Counted from the first letter of the stretch, positions 1 through 8,259 are shown. The stretch is DNA of 64,000 bases from Streptomyces musisoli (GCF_016741855.1 NZ_JAERRH010000007.1:124001-188000); one strand, 5' to 3'. The notes: a model not told the origin generated them from the sequence alone. Program-made: numbers and translations.

Positions 1-2
1 CG

Positions 3-1169
3 CTCGCCCACGTCCACGGGGCCGGGATCGTGCACCGCGACGTCAAACCGTCGAACGTCCTGCTCGATCCGGACGGTGCCCCGCACCTGGCCGACTTCGG
101 CATCGCACGCCTGGCGGACGCCACGCGTCACACGGCTCCTGACGTGCTGACAGGAACCGCCGCCTATCTGGCGCCCGAACAGGTCGAGGGCGGGCACGTC
201 GGGCCGGCCGTGGACGTCTACGCGCTCGGCCTGGTCCTGTTGGAGTGCCTGAAGGGCGAACTCGAATACCAGGGAACCCCCTTGGAGGCATCGATCGCCC
301 GGCTGCACCGCCCGCCCACGGTCCCCGCCTGGCTCTGCCCGGACCTGGCCGCCCTGCTCGAGGCCATGACCGCCCGGCACCCCGAGGAGCGCCCGGACGC
401 CGAGCAGTGCGCGCACGCTCTCTCCTCCCTCGACCTCTCGTCACTCGACCCCGGAGCCGCCCCGCTGCCGCCCCCGCCGCCCTCCACGGCCCGCCTCTCA
501 CCAACCGGCGCCGTTCACCCCTCCGCCGAAGCGCCCACACACAGGCGGGTCGTGACGGTCGCCGGGTCCCGGCCTCCGGGTGGCGCACGGGGGCACCGCC
601 GCACCGCGGTGGGGACCGCCCTGGCCGCACTCTCCGTGGCCCTCGGGACGACACTCGCCGTCGCTCCGGGCGCCGGCGGGAGCGGTGACGACCGCGCCGG
701 CACGACCCGGACCGTCGCCCATCCGCCGTCCGGCACGGGAATCTCCCGGAGCGGGCCCGGCACCGACGCACCGGCCGCCGGGACTCACCGGGACCAGCCC
801 TCCTCCGGTACGTCCGACGCCTCCGGTACGTCCGACGCCTCCGGTACGTCCGACGCCTCCGGTACGTCCGACGCCTCCGGTACGTCCGACGCCTCCGGTA
901 CGTCTGACGTCTCCAGGACGTCCGACGCCTCCGGTCCGGCGGACGGATCCGCTGCCGAGCCCGTTTCCCTGAACCTGGACTCCTCCGACCCGGCAGCCCC
1001 GACGCGTCGGGCACCGGCCCGGCAGCACGGTGCGGAAACCCGTAAGCCGGCCCCGCACCACTCCGGGGGCACGGACGACCACCCCCGCCACGAGCCGCAC
1101 AGTGCCCCGGAACCGCCGGGAAAGGCCGACGCATCCCCGCACCACCCGACACGGCAGGACCACGGCTGA
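3..1169 (+). CDS. Ser/Thr protein kinase, C-terminal part (5' truncated by window edge)
   Basis: The reading frame is open from base 3, so the gene starts outside the window. The visible part holds the catalytic loop HRDVKPSN, the DFG motif in LADFGIARL, an APE-like motif (LAPEQ) and the remaining C-lobe, as in Pkn-type receptor kinases. A Pro-rich linker follows, then a hydrophobic segment (TALAALSVALGTTLAVAP) that is probably one membrane span. After it comes a Ser/Thr/Asp/Pro-rich tail, predicted extracytoplasmic, with seven SGTSDA-type hexapeptides and a basic Pro/His-rich end. No PASTA domain is visible. The substrate is unknown. The T7-type genes downstream are about 700 bases away and need not be related. 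The kinase assignment is firm. Confidence 0.9.
   Translation, partial: LAHVHGAGIVHRDVKPSNVLLDPDGAPHLADFGIARLADATRHTAPDVLTGTAAYLAPEQVEGGHVGPAVDVYALGLVLLECLKGELEYQGTPLEASIARLHRPPTVPAWLCPDLAALLEAMTARHPEERPDAEQCAHALSSLDLSSLDPGAAPLPPPPPSTARLSPTGAVHPSAEAPTHRRVVTVAGSRPPGGARGHRRTAVGTALAALSVALGTTLAVAPGAGGSGDDRAGTTRTVAHPPSGTGISRSGPGTDAPAAGTHRDQPSSGTSDASGTSDASGTSDASGTSDASGTSDASGTSDVSRTSDASGPADGSAAEPVSLNLDSSDPAAPTRRAPARQHGAETRKPAPHHSGGTDDHPRHEPHSAPEPPGKADASPHHPTRQDHG
804..929 (+). repeat. 18-bp tandem repeat, 7 units, inside the kinase tail
   Basis: Seven in-frame 18-bp units encode SGTSDA (five exact), SGTSDV and SRTSDA. The first five units are almost identical at DNA level, which points to recent slippage expansion. 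The last two are diverged. Confidence 0.95.
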
Positions 1170-1873
1170 GGGCCTGCTGTCACGGAGACGATCAGAGCGG
1201 CCCGCTCCGGCAGCCGACCGAACGCGGACGTGCGGCCCTCCCGGCAACCGGGACCAACGCACCGGCCCACGACCCCTCGGGGGGCCACTATCGCCCACAA
1301 CAGCTACGTGAGGAGCGTGTTCGGCAGTGCCGGCTCGTACGCGATGTACGCCCCCTGCCCCCCCACACACAGCAATAAAGTCGTGTGGGCGGGATGGCAC
1401 CGCTGTTGACCGCAGTTGTCCGTCCTGAAGGGCACGCCAAGGGCACGACGTAAGGGCGTGTGGGGGCCTGTGCGCACATGCTCTACGGGCCCCGGTACTG
1501 CGTCGGTGCGATGACCGGTTTCGGCAGGTTCTTTGCGCGTGCGCAGGCCGGCGGGCGAATGGCTTCGAGTCCGTCATGGTGCGTGCTCTGCCGACTGCCG
1601 CACCACTACCATCCCGGTCCTTGCATGCGAAGGCCGCCGTCCGCCCTCCAGTGAGTCCTGCACATCCAGGAAGAAGACGGCATCCCGAACGAGGCAATCA
1701 CGCATGGCCGTCACGGGCGAGTCTGCTCACGCCTCTCACGCGCTGGCCGGTGACAGAGCTCACGACCCACCAGCAGACCTTTACTCGGCCTTTGCGCAGC
1801 TCGCGGACGTGAAGGGGGATGGCTAACTAGGGTCGAATGCCCGGTTGGTCAACGGAGGGGGAGACGTCAAGTC
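1170..1873. other. Intergenic region with no convincing gene
   Basis: I see no open frame here with convincing Streptomyces codon use. A weak hairpin (arms CCCACAC at 1362-1368 and GTGTGGG at 1383-1389, 14-nt loop) could terminate the kinase transcript. The right end carries the ribosome binding site of the WXG100 gene (ACGGAGGGGGA, 1852-1862). Confidence 0.5.
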
Positions 1874-2227
1874 ATGGGTGACAGCGGCGAGGTGCTCGAC
1901 ATCAAGATCGCAGATCTCAAGGCGACAGCACCTCACTTTCACCATCAGAGCGTTGCCCTTGCGCGAGCGCTCACGAAGTTGAAGCACGGGCTGGCTGCGG
2001 CCGGCTCTCCCTGGGGCGACGACGAGCAGGGCGAGAAGTTCCACAAGGCCTATGGCCCGCACGTCAAGCAGATCGAGCAGTCCACCCAGATCCTGGCTGA
2101 GGGGCTGGCCGGCATTCACGAAGCCATGGTCGACATGGCTGACGGGCACATCGACAACGAAGAGCTGATCCGAGGCATGTTCAGCCGGATCCACGTTGAT
2201 CGCGACACCAAGGGCGATGGCAAGTGA
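1874..2227 (+). CDS. WXG100-family protein (putative type VII secretion substrate)
   Basis: This 117-aa, mostly helical protein has the pattern SPWGDDEQGEKFHKAYGP around residues 43-60, typical of Streptomyces WXG100 proteins: a WGxDExG turn between two amphipathic helices. Such proteins usually act as secretion partners or chaperones for type VII exported effectors. The ATG follows a strong GGAGGGGG site. The stop overlaps the GTG start of the next gene (GTGA), so the two are translationally coupled. No ESX secretion machinery lies in the window. Confidence 0.75.
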   Translation: MGDSGEVLDIKIADLKATAPHFHHQSVALARALTKLKHGLAAAGSPWGDDEQGEKFHKAYGPHVKQIEQSTQILAEGLAGIHEAMVDMADGHIDNEELIRGMFSRIHVDRDTKGDGK

Positions 2228-3516
2228 GTGTCGCGGACAAGGCCCGCAAGGTCGTCCAGGACCTGACGGGCATGTGGTGGCCGGACGCCGATGAAGACGG
2301 GTTGCGGGATGCCGCGAAGGTGTGGAGGGACTTCGCCGACGACGTCGACGATGTCACCTCCGGCGCCAACAAAGCAGCGCGCTCCATCATCGAGCACAAC
2401 AAGGGCGAGGCCATCTCCGCCTTCGATGATCCGTACTGGCGTCGCTACTACCACGATGGGCAGGGCTGGCTGAAGGATCTGGCCGACGCCGCCCGCGACA
2501 TGGCCAAGGCGCTGGACGCGTACGCGGATGCCGTGCACGGCGCGAAGAAGAAGCTGGAACACGAGCTGGAGATCGTCGGCGCCACCCTCGTCGCCGGAAC
2601 CGCCCTGGCCATCTTCACGGCGGGCATCTCGGAGGGCGCGGCAGCAGCGGCAGCGGTCACCGTCGCGGACATGGCCGCCGGCCTGGGCATCGCGGTGACC
2701 GAGGAGATCGCCACCATCGCGGGCACCACCCTGGCCACCGCAGCCTTCGCCGGCGTCGAATCCATCACGGTGGATCTCGCCGTCACGCAGCCTGTCTCTA
2801 TCGCTTTGGGCGAGCAGAAGGGCGGACTCGGCCTCGATGAGGCACGGCAGGCCGGCGCGTACGGAGCCCTCACCGGTGGTCTCCTCGGAGGGGCCGGCGC
2901 CACTTACCGAGCCGTTCGCGCCGGAGGCTTGACCAGCTTTTTCGACAGCATCGACATCGATCTCGCCGGACCTCGCATGGCCCTGGCCGGGGTACCGGGT
3001 GATCTCGCGGCCGGCGACGCCTATGCGATGAGGGTCAGTGGCTCCGGCGGCGCCGCTACCGGACCGGGTAAGGGGCCGTGGCCTGTGGTCAACGGTGTCA
3101 ACGGGCCCGCGGCTGGGAAGAGTCTCCTGCCTCCGAACCCTCGGCATACTGTCTCAGGGGCGGGGAGCGGCGAGATCAAGGAGGTGAACAGTGTCTTCCT
3201 GCGGGGTTACGAGCGGCACGCCAATCAAGACGTCGCTGACATCGCTGCCGGCAATGCCACCTGGAGAGCGCAGATCAGCCGCTATCAGATCAACGGGCGC
3301 ACGTACGAGGTCGAACCCTCGGGCAGGGTGTTCCCCGACAGCGGGGAGGGCATCGTCAAGCTCGACCGGAACGAGTACGCCGCGCTCCAGCAGATCGTCA
3401 AGGCCAAGGGTGACATCAGTGCGGCCCCGCAGCTGACCCGTGCCCCGCGCTTCGTGAACAACCCGCAGGCCGTGCAGAAGGCCTTGGACATCTACAACGG
3501 GACCTATCCGTCATGA
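2224..3516 (+). CDS. Polymorphic-toxin-like protein with WXG100-like/CpnT-type N-terminus
   Basis: This 430-aa protein begins with a region like those preceding actinobacterial exported toxins (MWWPDADEDGLRDAAKVWRD at residues 17-36, then helices with DDPYWRRYYHDGQGWL). A long Ala/Gly-rich hydrophobic middle (about residues 115-225) follows, and then a variable C-terminal domain of about 110 residues after a Gly/Pro-rich linker. The C-terminal domain (SRYQINGRTYEVEPSGRVFP) resembles no nuclease or ADP-ribosyltransferase I can name. Domain order and the gene downstream suggest an effector with cognate immunity; this is inferred. The GTG start overlaps the WXG100 stop. The stop overlaps the next ATG (ATGA). 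Confidence 0.65.
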   Translation: MSVADKARKVVQDLTGMWWPDADEDGLRDAAKVWRDFADDVDDVTSGANKAARSIIEHNKGEAISAFDDPYWRRYYHDGQGWLKDLADAARDMAKALDAYADAVHGAKKKLEHELEIVGATLVAGTALAIFTAGISEGAAAAAAVTVADMAAGLGIAVTEEIATIAGTTLATAAFAGVESITVDLAVTQPVSIALGEQKGGLGLDEARQAGAYGALTGGLLGGAGATYRAVRAGGLTSFFDSIDIDLAGPRMALAGVPGDLAAGDAYAMRVSGSGGAATGPGKGPWPVVNGVNGPAAGKSLLPPNPRHTVSGAGSGEIKEVNSVFLRGYERHANQDVADIAAGNATWRAQISRYQINGRTYEVEPSGRVFPDSGEGIVKLDRNEYAALQQIVKAKGDISAAPQLTRAPRFVNNPQAVQKALDIYNGTYPS

Positions 3517-4388
3517 CGTACAACTTCCTCACCGTAGAGCCTTTGAGCGTCGACGTTGTCGCTGCGGTACTTGCGCAGTGTCTGAACGTCCGTGTGCAGG
3601 AGATCGACGTCGCTGACGAGGACACTGACCAGGAGCTGCGCAACTGGGATGCCTTGGTGTTCTGCGACAAGGTCACGGTGCTGGGTGACGTGTCCGCGTC
3701 CCTGGACATCTATGTCCAGGAGTCCGTGCAACCGCAACCCAGCGAACGCGACCTGGCGTCCGCCTTCGCCCGGGGGGCAGACACCGTGGTTCTCTTCCCC
3801 GCCGAAGAAGCGCCTCCGAGCGCGTACTGGCTCGCCAGGGAAGACGGTCTGGTCACGCGAGCACGCCTGTACGGTTCCGACGACGAACCTCGTTACACGA
3901 TCGACCGGGTGGAGGATCCCGTCGGCCGACTGCCGCATGTCACGGTGGCCCGGATTCCGGAAGTGGTCCGCGAACTGAAGATCGCAACGCCACTCGCCGA
4001 CGCCTTCGCCGCGTACCTGCGACGCATGCACCCGGACGAGGCCGGCACCTTGGGATCGCCGGCCTGGACGGCGAGCGATCGCCTCGGTGCGTGGGAAAAA
4101 CTCGTCCGCCAGATGGAAGCCGCGTGGGCGCCTTCCGATTGGTATCCCCCGGACCTCTACGGTGAACGCCTCGAAGTGCGCGACGAGCTGGAGCAGGTGC
4201 GCACTCGACTCCCGCAGGACCTTACTGTCTTGCTCCGGAACTCTCTTGCGCCTCTGGACGCCCTCTTCGCCGAGCTGACAGTCGATGACACCGGCGGTCT
4301 GCTCCGCAAGGAGCTTCTTCCGGTGGAGGGCGCCGCTTCGTCCCACGGATGGTGGTGGGACCGCCGCCCTGAACCTCTGCCCTGGTGA
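3513..4388 (+). CDS. Hypothetical protein, probable immunity partner of the upstream toxin-like protein
   Basis: This 291-aa protein is soluble and acidic, with no signal peptide or membrane segment. It does not match a family I recognise. It starts at an ATGA overlap with the toxin-like gene, the usual arrangement for a toxin/immunity pair, and that context is the only basis for the role. Its C-terminus (GWWWDRRPEPLPW) stops abruptly while coding-like sequence continues in another frame just downstream. The protein may therefore once have been longer. Confidence 0.5.
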   Translation: MTYNFLTVEPLSVDVVAAVLAQCLNVRVQEIDVADEDTDQELRNWDALVFCDKVTVLGDVSASLDIYVQESVQPQPSERDLASAFARGADTVVLFPAEEAPPSAYWLAREDGLVTRARLYGSDDEPRYTIDRVEDPVGRLPHVTVARIPEVVRELKIATPLADAFAAYLRRMHPDEAGTLGSPAWTASDRLGAWEKLVRQMEAAWAPSDWYPPDLYGERLEVRDELEQVRTRLPQDLTVLLRNSLAPLDALFAELTVDDTGGLLRKELLPVEGAASSHGWWWDRRPEPLPW

Positions 4389-4719
4389 TACAACGGACCG
4401 GTGGTGCCGACTGCGGTCCAGCCTGGCCGGACCCGGTCTTGAGACGTTCCGGGCGTGCCTTTGGCTCCGGGATGCGCCGACGGCGCTGCGCGATGCGGTA
4501 CTACGCGACCTGCCGGAAGCTGTGGCCTCTGCGCGCCGGTTTCCACCACCGCCTCTTCGCGACGGCGCTTGGACGGTCGCATGGCGGCTGACCTGTGGGG
4601 ATGGAGACGCCTGCGCCGTTGCGCGGGCCGGTTGGTGCCGCTGGGGACCCTGGTTGTCCGCTCTTATGGGCACGCTGTGGGCACGGCGTCGAAGGACGCC
4701 GGCCGAAGCGCTTGCGTGA
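4384..4719 (+). pseudogene. Coding-like remnant directly after the immunity gene (possible frameshifted extension)
   Basis: From about 4384 to the stop at 4717-4719 one frame keeps a G/C-rich third position and reads like protein (LETFRACLWLRDAPTALRDA, then WTVAWRLTCGDGDACAVA). It has no sensible start codon with a ribosome binding site. It begins exactly where the immunity-like gene ends, shifted by one frame. It may be the lost C-terminus of that protein or the tail of a degenerate second immunity gene. The frame bias is visible; its origin is inference. Confidence 0.35.
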
Positions 4720-4914
4720 ACGGGCTCTGCGCTTGGCGCCGCTGCCTGCGTCGACCAGCCCGCGGACCCTTGGCGAGTGCACAGCCCTTCCGGCGGGGTG
4801 CGCCTCCCGGGGGCGAGGGCGGCGCGGTTCGGCAGCAGCGGACCGGCGATTTTCCGAGCCGTGCTCTCCTTCGGCCGCAAGACGGCGTTCCGGATACGGA
4901 ACGCGCCCGCGGGT

Positions 4915-5265
4915 TCAGGCGGAGCCGGAGCCGGCACTGCCCGCCGATTCGCTGGCGGCGCGGCGGTACTCGGCGTTGATGCGCTGCGCTTCCTCGAGCT
5001 GGTCCTCGAGGATGACGATGCGGCATGCGGCCTCGATCGGAGTCCCCTTGTCGACGAGCTCCCGGGCGCGAGCGGCGATCCGCAGTTGGTAGCGGGAGTA
5101 CCGGCGATGTCCTCCCTCCGAGCGGAGCGGAGTGATCAGACGAGCCTCGCCGATGGCTCGGAGGAAGGCCGGAGTGGTGCCGAGCATCTCGGCTGCCCGG
5201 CCCATCGTGTACGCGGGGTAGTCGTCGTCGTCCAGACGATCGTTCAGAGGGTTGTCCGATGTCAT
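4915..5265 (-). CDS. MerR-type small DNA-binding regulator
   Basis: This 116-aa protein has a MerR-like winged helix: YTMGRAAEMLGTTPAFLRAI followed by EARLITPLRSEGGHRRYSR, the wing motif GG-HRRY. A short coiled-coil (IVILEDQLEEAQRINAEYRR) and a Gly/Ser-rich end complete it. It lacks an effector domain and resembles the stand-alone MerR proteins common in Streptomyces. The frame is open further upstream, but the ATG at 5265 is chosen because it follows GCGAGGTGAC and precedes the conserved part. A perfect palindrome lies 26-57 bases upstream of this start. Confidence 0.8.
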   Translation of the reverse strand: MTSDNPLNDRLDDDDYPAYTMGRAAEMLGTTPAFLRAIGEARLITPLRSEGGHRRYSRYQLRIAARARELVDKGTPIEAACRIVILEDQLEEAQRINAEYRRAASESAGSAGSGSA

Positions 5266-5290
5266 GTCACCTCGCTGTGCAACGCGTCGA

Positions 5291-5322
5291 GGGGCCCTGG
5301 TGCCGTACGGCACCAGGGCCCC
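5291..5322. promoter_or_regulatory. Perfect 32-bp palindrome upstream of the MerR gene
   Basis: Two 14-nt arms (GGGGCCCTGGTGCC and its complement) flank a GTAC centre. It sits in the leader region of the minus-strand MerR gene. It may be an autoregulatory operator, an attenuator or the terminator of a lost upstream gene. No U-run follows on either strand. Confidence 0.6.
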
Positions 5323-5900
5323 GAAGGAAATTGAACACCATCTGTCGGCCCTACTGCTGTGCCGACCTTCTGTTTCCGCTACCCGGCCCGGCAGAGGGGG
5401 GTGCGGGGGGATCGCAGCTGCTTGACCGGGGACCACCATCCATTCCGGGGTCTTGCGGTACCCGGGCCGAGTGCTTCTCGGGCCGGGCGATCCTGATGGC
5501 GTCTGCTCCTCCGTTCCTCTCTGAACCAACCACTGATTGAACCGGTACTGCTGTTGGCAGCTCCTCGACGTGCGAGCCGCCCAGTGCGGCTCTCAGTCCC
5601 GTCACCGTTCTGGGAACACTCTGGCTTCGAGGCCCGAGAGCCGCACTGACCTGCGCACTTCGTGTTCAGCCACCCGCCAGTTCGTGTCTGGCGGATCTCG
5701 TCGACCGTCTCTACGAGAAGAAGCGTACCCACATCAGGAACGAAAATCTACTCCTGCAGAAGTAGGTTTCACTCTTCTGGTGGAGGAAGAAGCCTGCCGC
5801 GATCGGCCCTCCCCTGTTGGCGGAGCCGCCTGCTGCCGCGCGCAGCCGATTCAGCCCCGCGGGGGTACGGGTACGGGTGGGCCGCATAAGCTCTGCCGTC
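5323..5900. other. Intergenic region with inverted repeats
   Basis: No convincing gene is seen. A 13-bp perfect inverted repeat (CAGTGCGGCTCTC at 5582-5594, complement at 5636-5648) encloses 41 nt. A smaller hairpin with CTACT/AGTAG arms lies near 5750-5770. At the right end TAAGCT (5887-5892) lies 8 bases before the next ATG, which fits a leaderless promoter. Confidence 0.4.
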
Positions 5901-6275
5901 ATGTCGAACCCTGATGAGCTGCTCGTCGCCATCTCCACCGCGGTGGAGTCCGAGGAAAGCAATCAGATGTCGCTGACCGTGGTCGTCGGCGGCGCCGTCA
6001 TCACCGGCCGGCTGGCTCCCGAGGCCGTGTGGAGGGAGCGGGTGGCGGAGGTCTTGAAGGACTCGGACCGGCTCGGCCCGTTCTCGGACGTCTTCGCCCG
6101 CCGGCCGGGAGGGAACCGGTCCGGTCGCGACGAGGCGCCCACGCATCTGCACTTTCATCTCGCCCGGATCTTGCAGGGCAGCCTCGGGATCCCGGCGACG
6201 GGTGGCATGTACCGAGTCGCGATCAAGGACGTCAGCGCGTGGACAGTAGGAGATCTCATCCACTACGACGCCTGA
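5901..6275 (+). CDS. GvpU-like (gas vesicle accessory family) protein
   Basis: This 124-aa protein has the layout of GvpU-family proteins: an N-terminal strand pair SLTVVVGGAVITGRLAPEA, a helical segment (VWRERVAEVLKD), then HLHFHLARI and a C-terminal strand region ending in a WTVGDL motif. GvpU is an accessory protein of gas vesicle clusters, but no other gvp gene is in the window, so the role is open. There is no ribosome binding site; a -10-like TAAGCT 8 bases upstream suggests a leaderless transcript. The family assignment is from recall and moderately sure. Confidence 0.5.
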   Translation: MSNPDELLVAISTAVESEESNQMSLTVVVGGAVITGRLAPEAVWRERVAEVLKDSDRLGPFSDVFARRPGGNRSGRDEAPTHLHFHLARILQGSLGIPATGGMYRVAIKDVSAWTVGDLIHYDA

Positions 6276-6331
6276 GACGCTGCCTCCGCCCATTGCCCGG
6301 CCGGCGCTTTCCGAGCGGACGGCGACACAGC

Positions 6332-6371
6332 GGTGGGGGCCTTGCCGACGCGCGTCGCCAAGGCCCCCACC
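6332..6371 (+). terminator. Strong hairpin terminator after the GvpU-like gene
   Basis: Nineteen-base arms with one mismatch (GGTGGGGGCCTTG at the outer end) flank a 2-nt loop, starting 57 bases after the stop codon. Confidence 0.8.
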
Positions 6372-7030
6372 GGGATCCTGAGAGCGGTCGCCCGCCCGTC
6401 CTCCGGCCACGGGTCCTCCCTCGCCCACGGGCGCTCCCTCGGGGCGCTCGTGGCAGGTGAAGCCGAGACCCGGCGCACATGGTCAGGTACTCGACCTGCC
6501 CTGCGGCGCACCCTCCCGCCGACGGGTCGGCCCTGGCGGTCCCGGTACGGCGAAAACGCGCGGCGGGCGCGTTCCACGACAGGCGTGGTGAGGACCACAG
6601 GGAACCCGGAGGGCGCTTGGGCGCCTGTCATGCGGCTCTGCTCCGCCTCGCCCGAGCGGACCGGGGTGACGCGCGGGCTGATGCCGGCCGAGGCCATCAG
6701 CCGAGTCGTGCCGCGGCGTTGGCCGGGGGTGACTCGACAACGGCAGCGCGAGCGTGACCATCTTCGGCGGGCGAACTCGCCCCGCGCCGGCTGTCGGTTT
6801 CCGTAGCCGTCGGAGCGGCGCGAAACGCCGGAGCGGCCTGCGGCGGCGCTTCCTCCGAAGCGGTCGTATGTGCGATTGGTGCGCGCGCGAGTGGTACGTG
6901 TGCGGTTGATGCGGAACCTTCCTCGATGCGGGCACGCATCAGGGAATTTCCGCAGCAGACTGAGCGGCGCAGAGAATCGCGAGAACGGGCCGAAAAATGA
7001 CAGCGACGAATCATCCTGGGAATGAAGCGA
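6372..7030. other. Long intergenic region without recognisable gene
   Basis: Open frames exist on both strands but their products are Arg/Pro-rich and low in complexity, as expected of random high-GC frames. I cannot support a gene here. It might contain a decayed gene. Confidence 0.4.
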
Positions 7031-7064
7031 GCTGGGACCCGCACCACAAGGTGCGGGCCCCAGC
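7031..7064 (-). terminator. Terminator of the cold-shock gene
   Basis: A hairpin with 15-nt arms (GCTGGGACCCGCACC, one mismatch) and an ACAA loop lies 27 bases beyond the stop codon of the minus-strand cold-shock gene. Confidence 0.8.
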
Positions 7065-7091
7065 TGCGAAGTATGCGTCAGTGCCGGTGCG

Positions 7092-7295
7092 TCAGGCGGG
7101 AACGATGTTCTCGGCCGTCGGGCCCTTCTGGCCCTGCGCGATGTCGAACGACACCTTCTGGCCTTCCTGCAGCTCACGGTAGCCCTGGGCGGCGATGTTC
7201 GAGTAGTGGGCGAAGACGTCGGGGCCGCCGCCGTCCTGCTCGATGAAGCCGAAGCCCTTTTCCGCGTTGAACCACTTCACAGTGCCAGTAGCCAT
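7092..7295 (-). CDS. Cold-shock domain protein
   Basis: This 67-aa protein is a single cold-shock domain with both RNA-binding motifs: KWFNAEKGFGFI (RNP1) and DVFAHYSNI (RNP2). It binds single-stranded nucleic acid and is thought to act as an RNA chaperone. It ends in the usual GPTAENIVPA. The ATG follows AAGGAGAG with 6-nt spacing; in-frame sequence upstream of it is a shadow. It has its own terminator and no operon partner. Confidence 0.95.
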   Translation of the reverse strand: MATGTVKWFNAEKGFGFIEQDGGGPDVFAHYSNIAAQGYRELQEGQKVSFDIAQGQKGPTAENIVPA

Positions 7296-7740
7296 GTTGT
7301 CTCTCCTTCGGAGGCGGTGTACGGGAATACGCCCTGTGCGCTTCCGTGTCGCCGTGATGATCAGCCGTCGGAAAAACCTTCTGGCAACCACACCTGCAAC
7401 TCGTTCGACAGTAGCACGGGGCGCTCAGCCTTGCGCTGTGGACAATTCCGCTCCGCCGGGCGGTCGAGAAATAGTCGCCGTACCCCGCGCTTATTTCTCA
7501 TTTCGCGGACACAGATATTGCTCTCCACGGGCGCGGCTTTCCTGCCGTGACTTCCGCGCACGGCCCTCTGACCTCGCTCGACGGGACATGCGCCGCTGCC
7601 ACCGTCGCGAGCGGATGGCGCAACGGCGAACGCGCCCGAGACTCCCATACCGAAATAAAGGTCACACCCCCCGCGAAGGCGGCGGCAGGCGTCCAGTGCG
7701 AAGTCCGGGTCGACGCGCCGCCCGGTCCGTCCGTGTCCGC

Positions 7741-7905
7741 TACCGCGTGCTGGACCTCGACCTCGCCGACGCGGTGAACAAGGCGCTTGCCGCCGACTGT
7801 GGCATGGACGCGATTCTCACCCTCGACCGACGAGATGTCCGGGGTGCACGCCCGTTGGGCCGCTACAAGGCGTTCCGGGTACTCCCCGACGACCTCCCGC
7901 TCCGA
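7741..7905 (+). pseudogene. C-terminal remnant of a PIN-domain (VapC-like) toxin
   Basis: About 55 codons read LDLADAVNKALAADCGMDAI, then LTLDRRDVRGARPLGRYKAF and RVLPDDL, which is the conserved C-terminal part of actinobacterial PIN-domain proteins (the D-A-V/D-x-L-T-L-D-R-R-D region). The N-terminal half with the first acidic residues is missing, and no antitoxin gene is visible. It lies just outside the left end of the integrated element. Confidence 0.6.
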
Positions 7906-8056
7906 CGCAGGCTCCTAGGGGTCAAGTGCCTGCTCCTGCAAGGGCCTTGCGCCGCCCACGACGAAGCACGTACAGGACGGGTGTCCGCCATCGCCCAGGG
8001 AATTGAGCTGAGGGATCGCCTCCAGCTCATCCATGTGCAATTCCCCAATGAAACAA

Positions 8057-8079
8057 GCCCCAGGCCACTGACCTGGGGC
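8057..8079 (-). terminator. Original chromosomal terminator of tRNA-Gly, displaced by the element
   Basis: GCCCCAGG and CCTGGGGC arms with a 7-nt loop lie directly beyond the displaced tRNA 3' fragment (8087-8135), in the place where a minus-strand tRNA transcript would end. Confidence 0.65.
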
Positions 8080-8086
8080 TTCATCA

Positions 8087-8135
8087 TGGAGCGGGTGACG
8101 AGAATCGAACTCGCGCTCTCAGCTTGGGAAGCTGA
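8087..8135. repeat. attL: 49-bp core identical to attR
   Basis: This copy contains the tRNA-Gly 3' part (CCA end through anticodon-arm sequence) and then diverges, so it is the displaced chromosomal fragment rather than a functional tRNA. The match to 23758-23806 is exact over 49 bases; the bases just outside differ on both sides. Confidence 0.93.
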
Positions 8136-8206
8136 GGTGATCTGGGGCCTAAATCCGCGGCTGACCTGCTGCTGAGCGGAATCGGTGTCTGGAGCGAGGC
8201 TGGCTG

Positions 8207-8259
8207 GTTCCCCGGTGTTCCCCGTGGTTCCCCGCACGATCTGGCACGCGTCTGGCACG
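8207..8259. promoter_or_regulatory. Putative integrase/excisionase arm-binding sites, left end
   Basis: Three GTTCCCC motifs start at 8207, 8217 and 8227, exactly one helical turn apart. Two TCTGGCACG motifs start at 8240 and 8251. The TCTGGCACG pair recurs with the same 11-base spacing near the right core (23679 and 23690). This arrangement suits arm-type attachment sites. The repeats are visible; the binding role is inferred. Confidence 0.55.

Noticed and set aside
803..930. A CRISPR-like array
   Set aside because: Units are contiguous 18-mers in frame with no spacers, so it is a coding tandem repeat. No CRISPR array was seen anywhere in the window.
4285..4383. ATG at 4285 as start of the gene ending at 4719
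   Set aside because: The first 33 codons overlap the immunity-like gene in another frame, lack codon bias and have no ribosome binding site.
6263..7177. Minus-strand frames downstream of the cold-shock gene, considered as a lost DEAD-box helicase
   Set aside because: No helicase motif (Walker A, DEAD, SAT) is visible in any frame, so decay of such a gene cannot be shown.
8057..8160. A second tRNA gene at the left element end
   Set aside because: Only the 3' part of tRNA-Gly is present. The 5' acceptor strand and D arm are missing, so it is the displaced att fragment.
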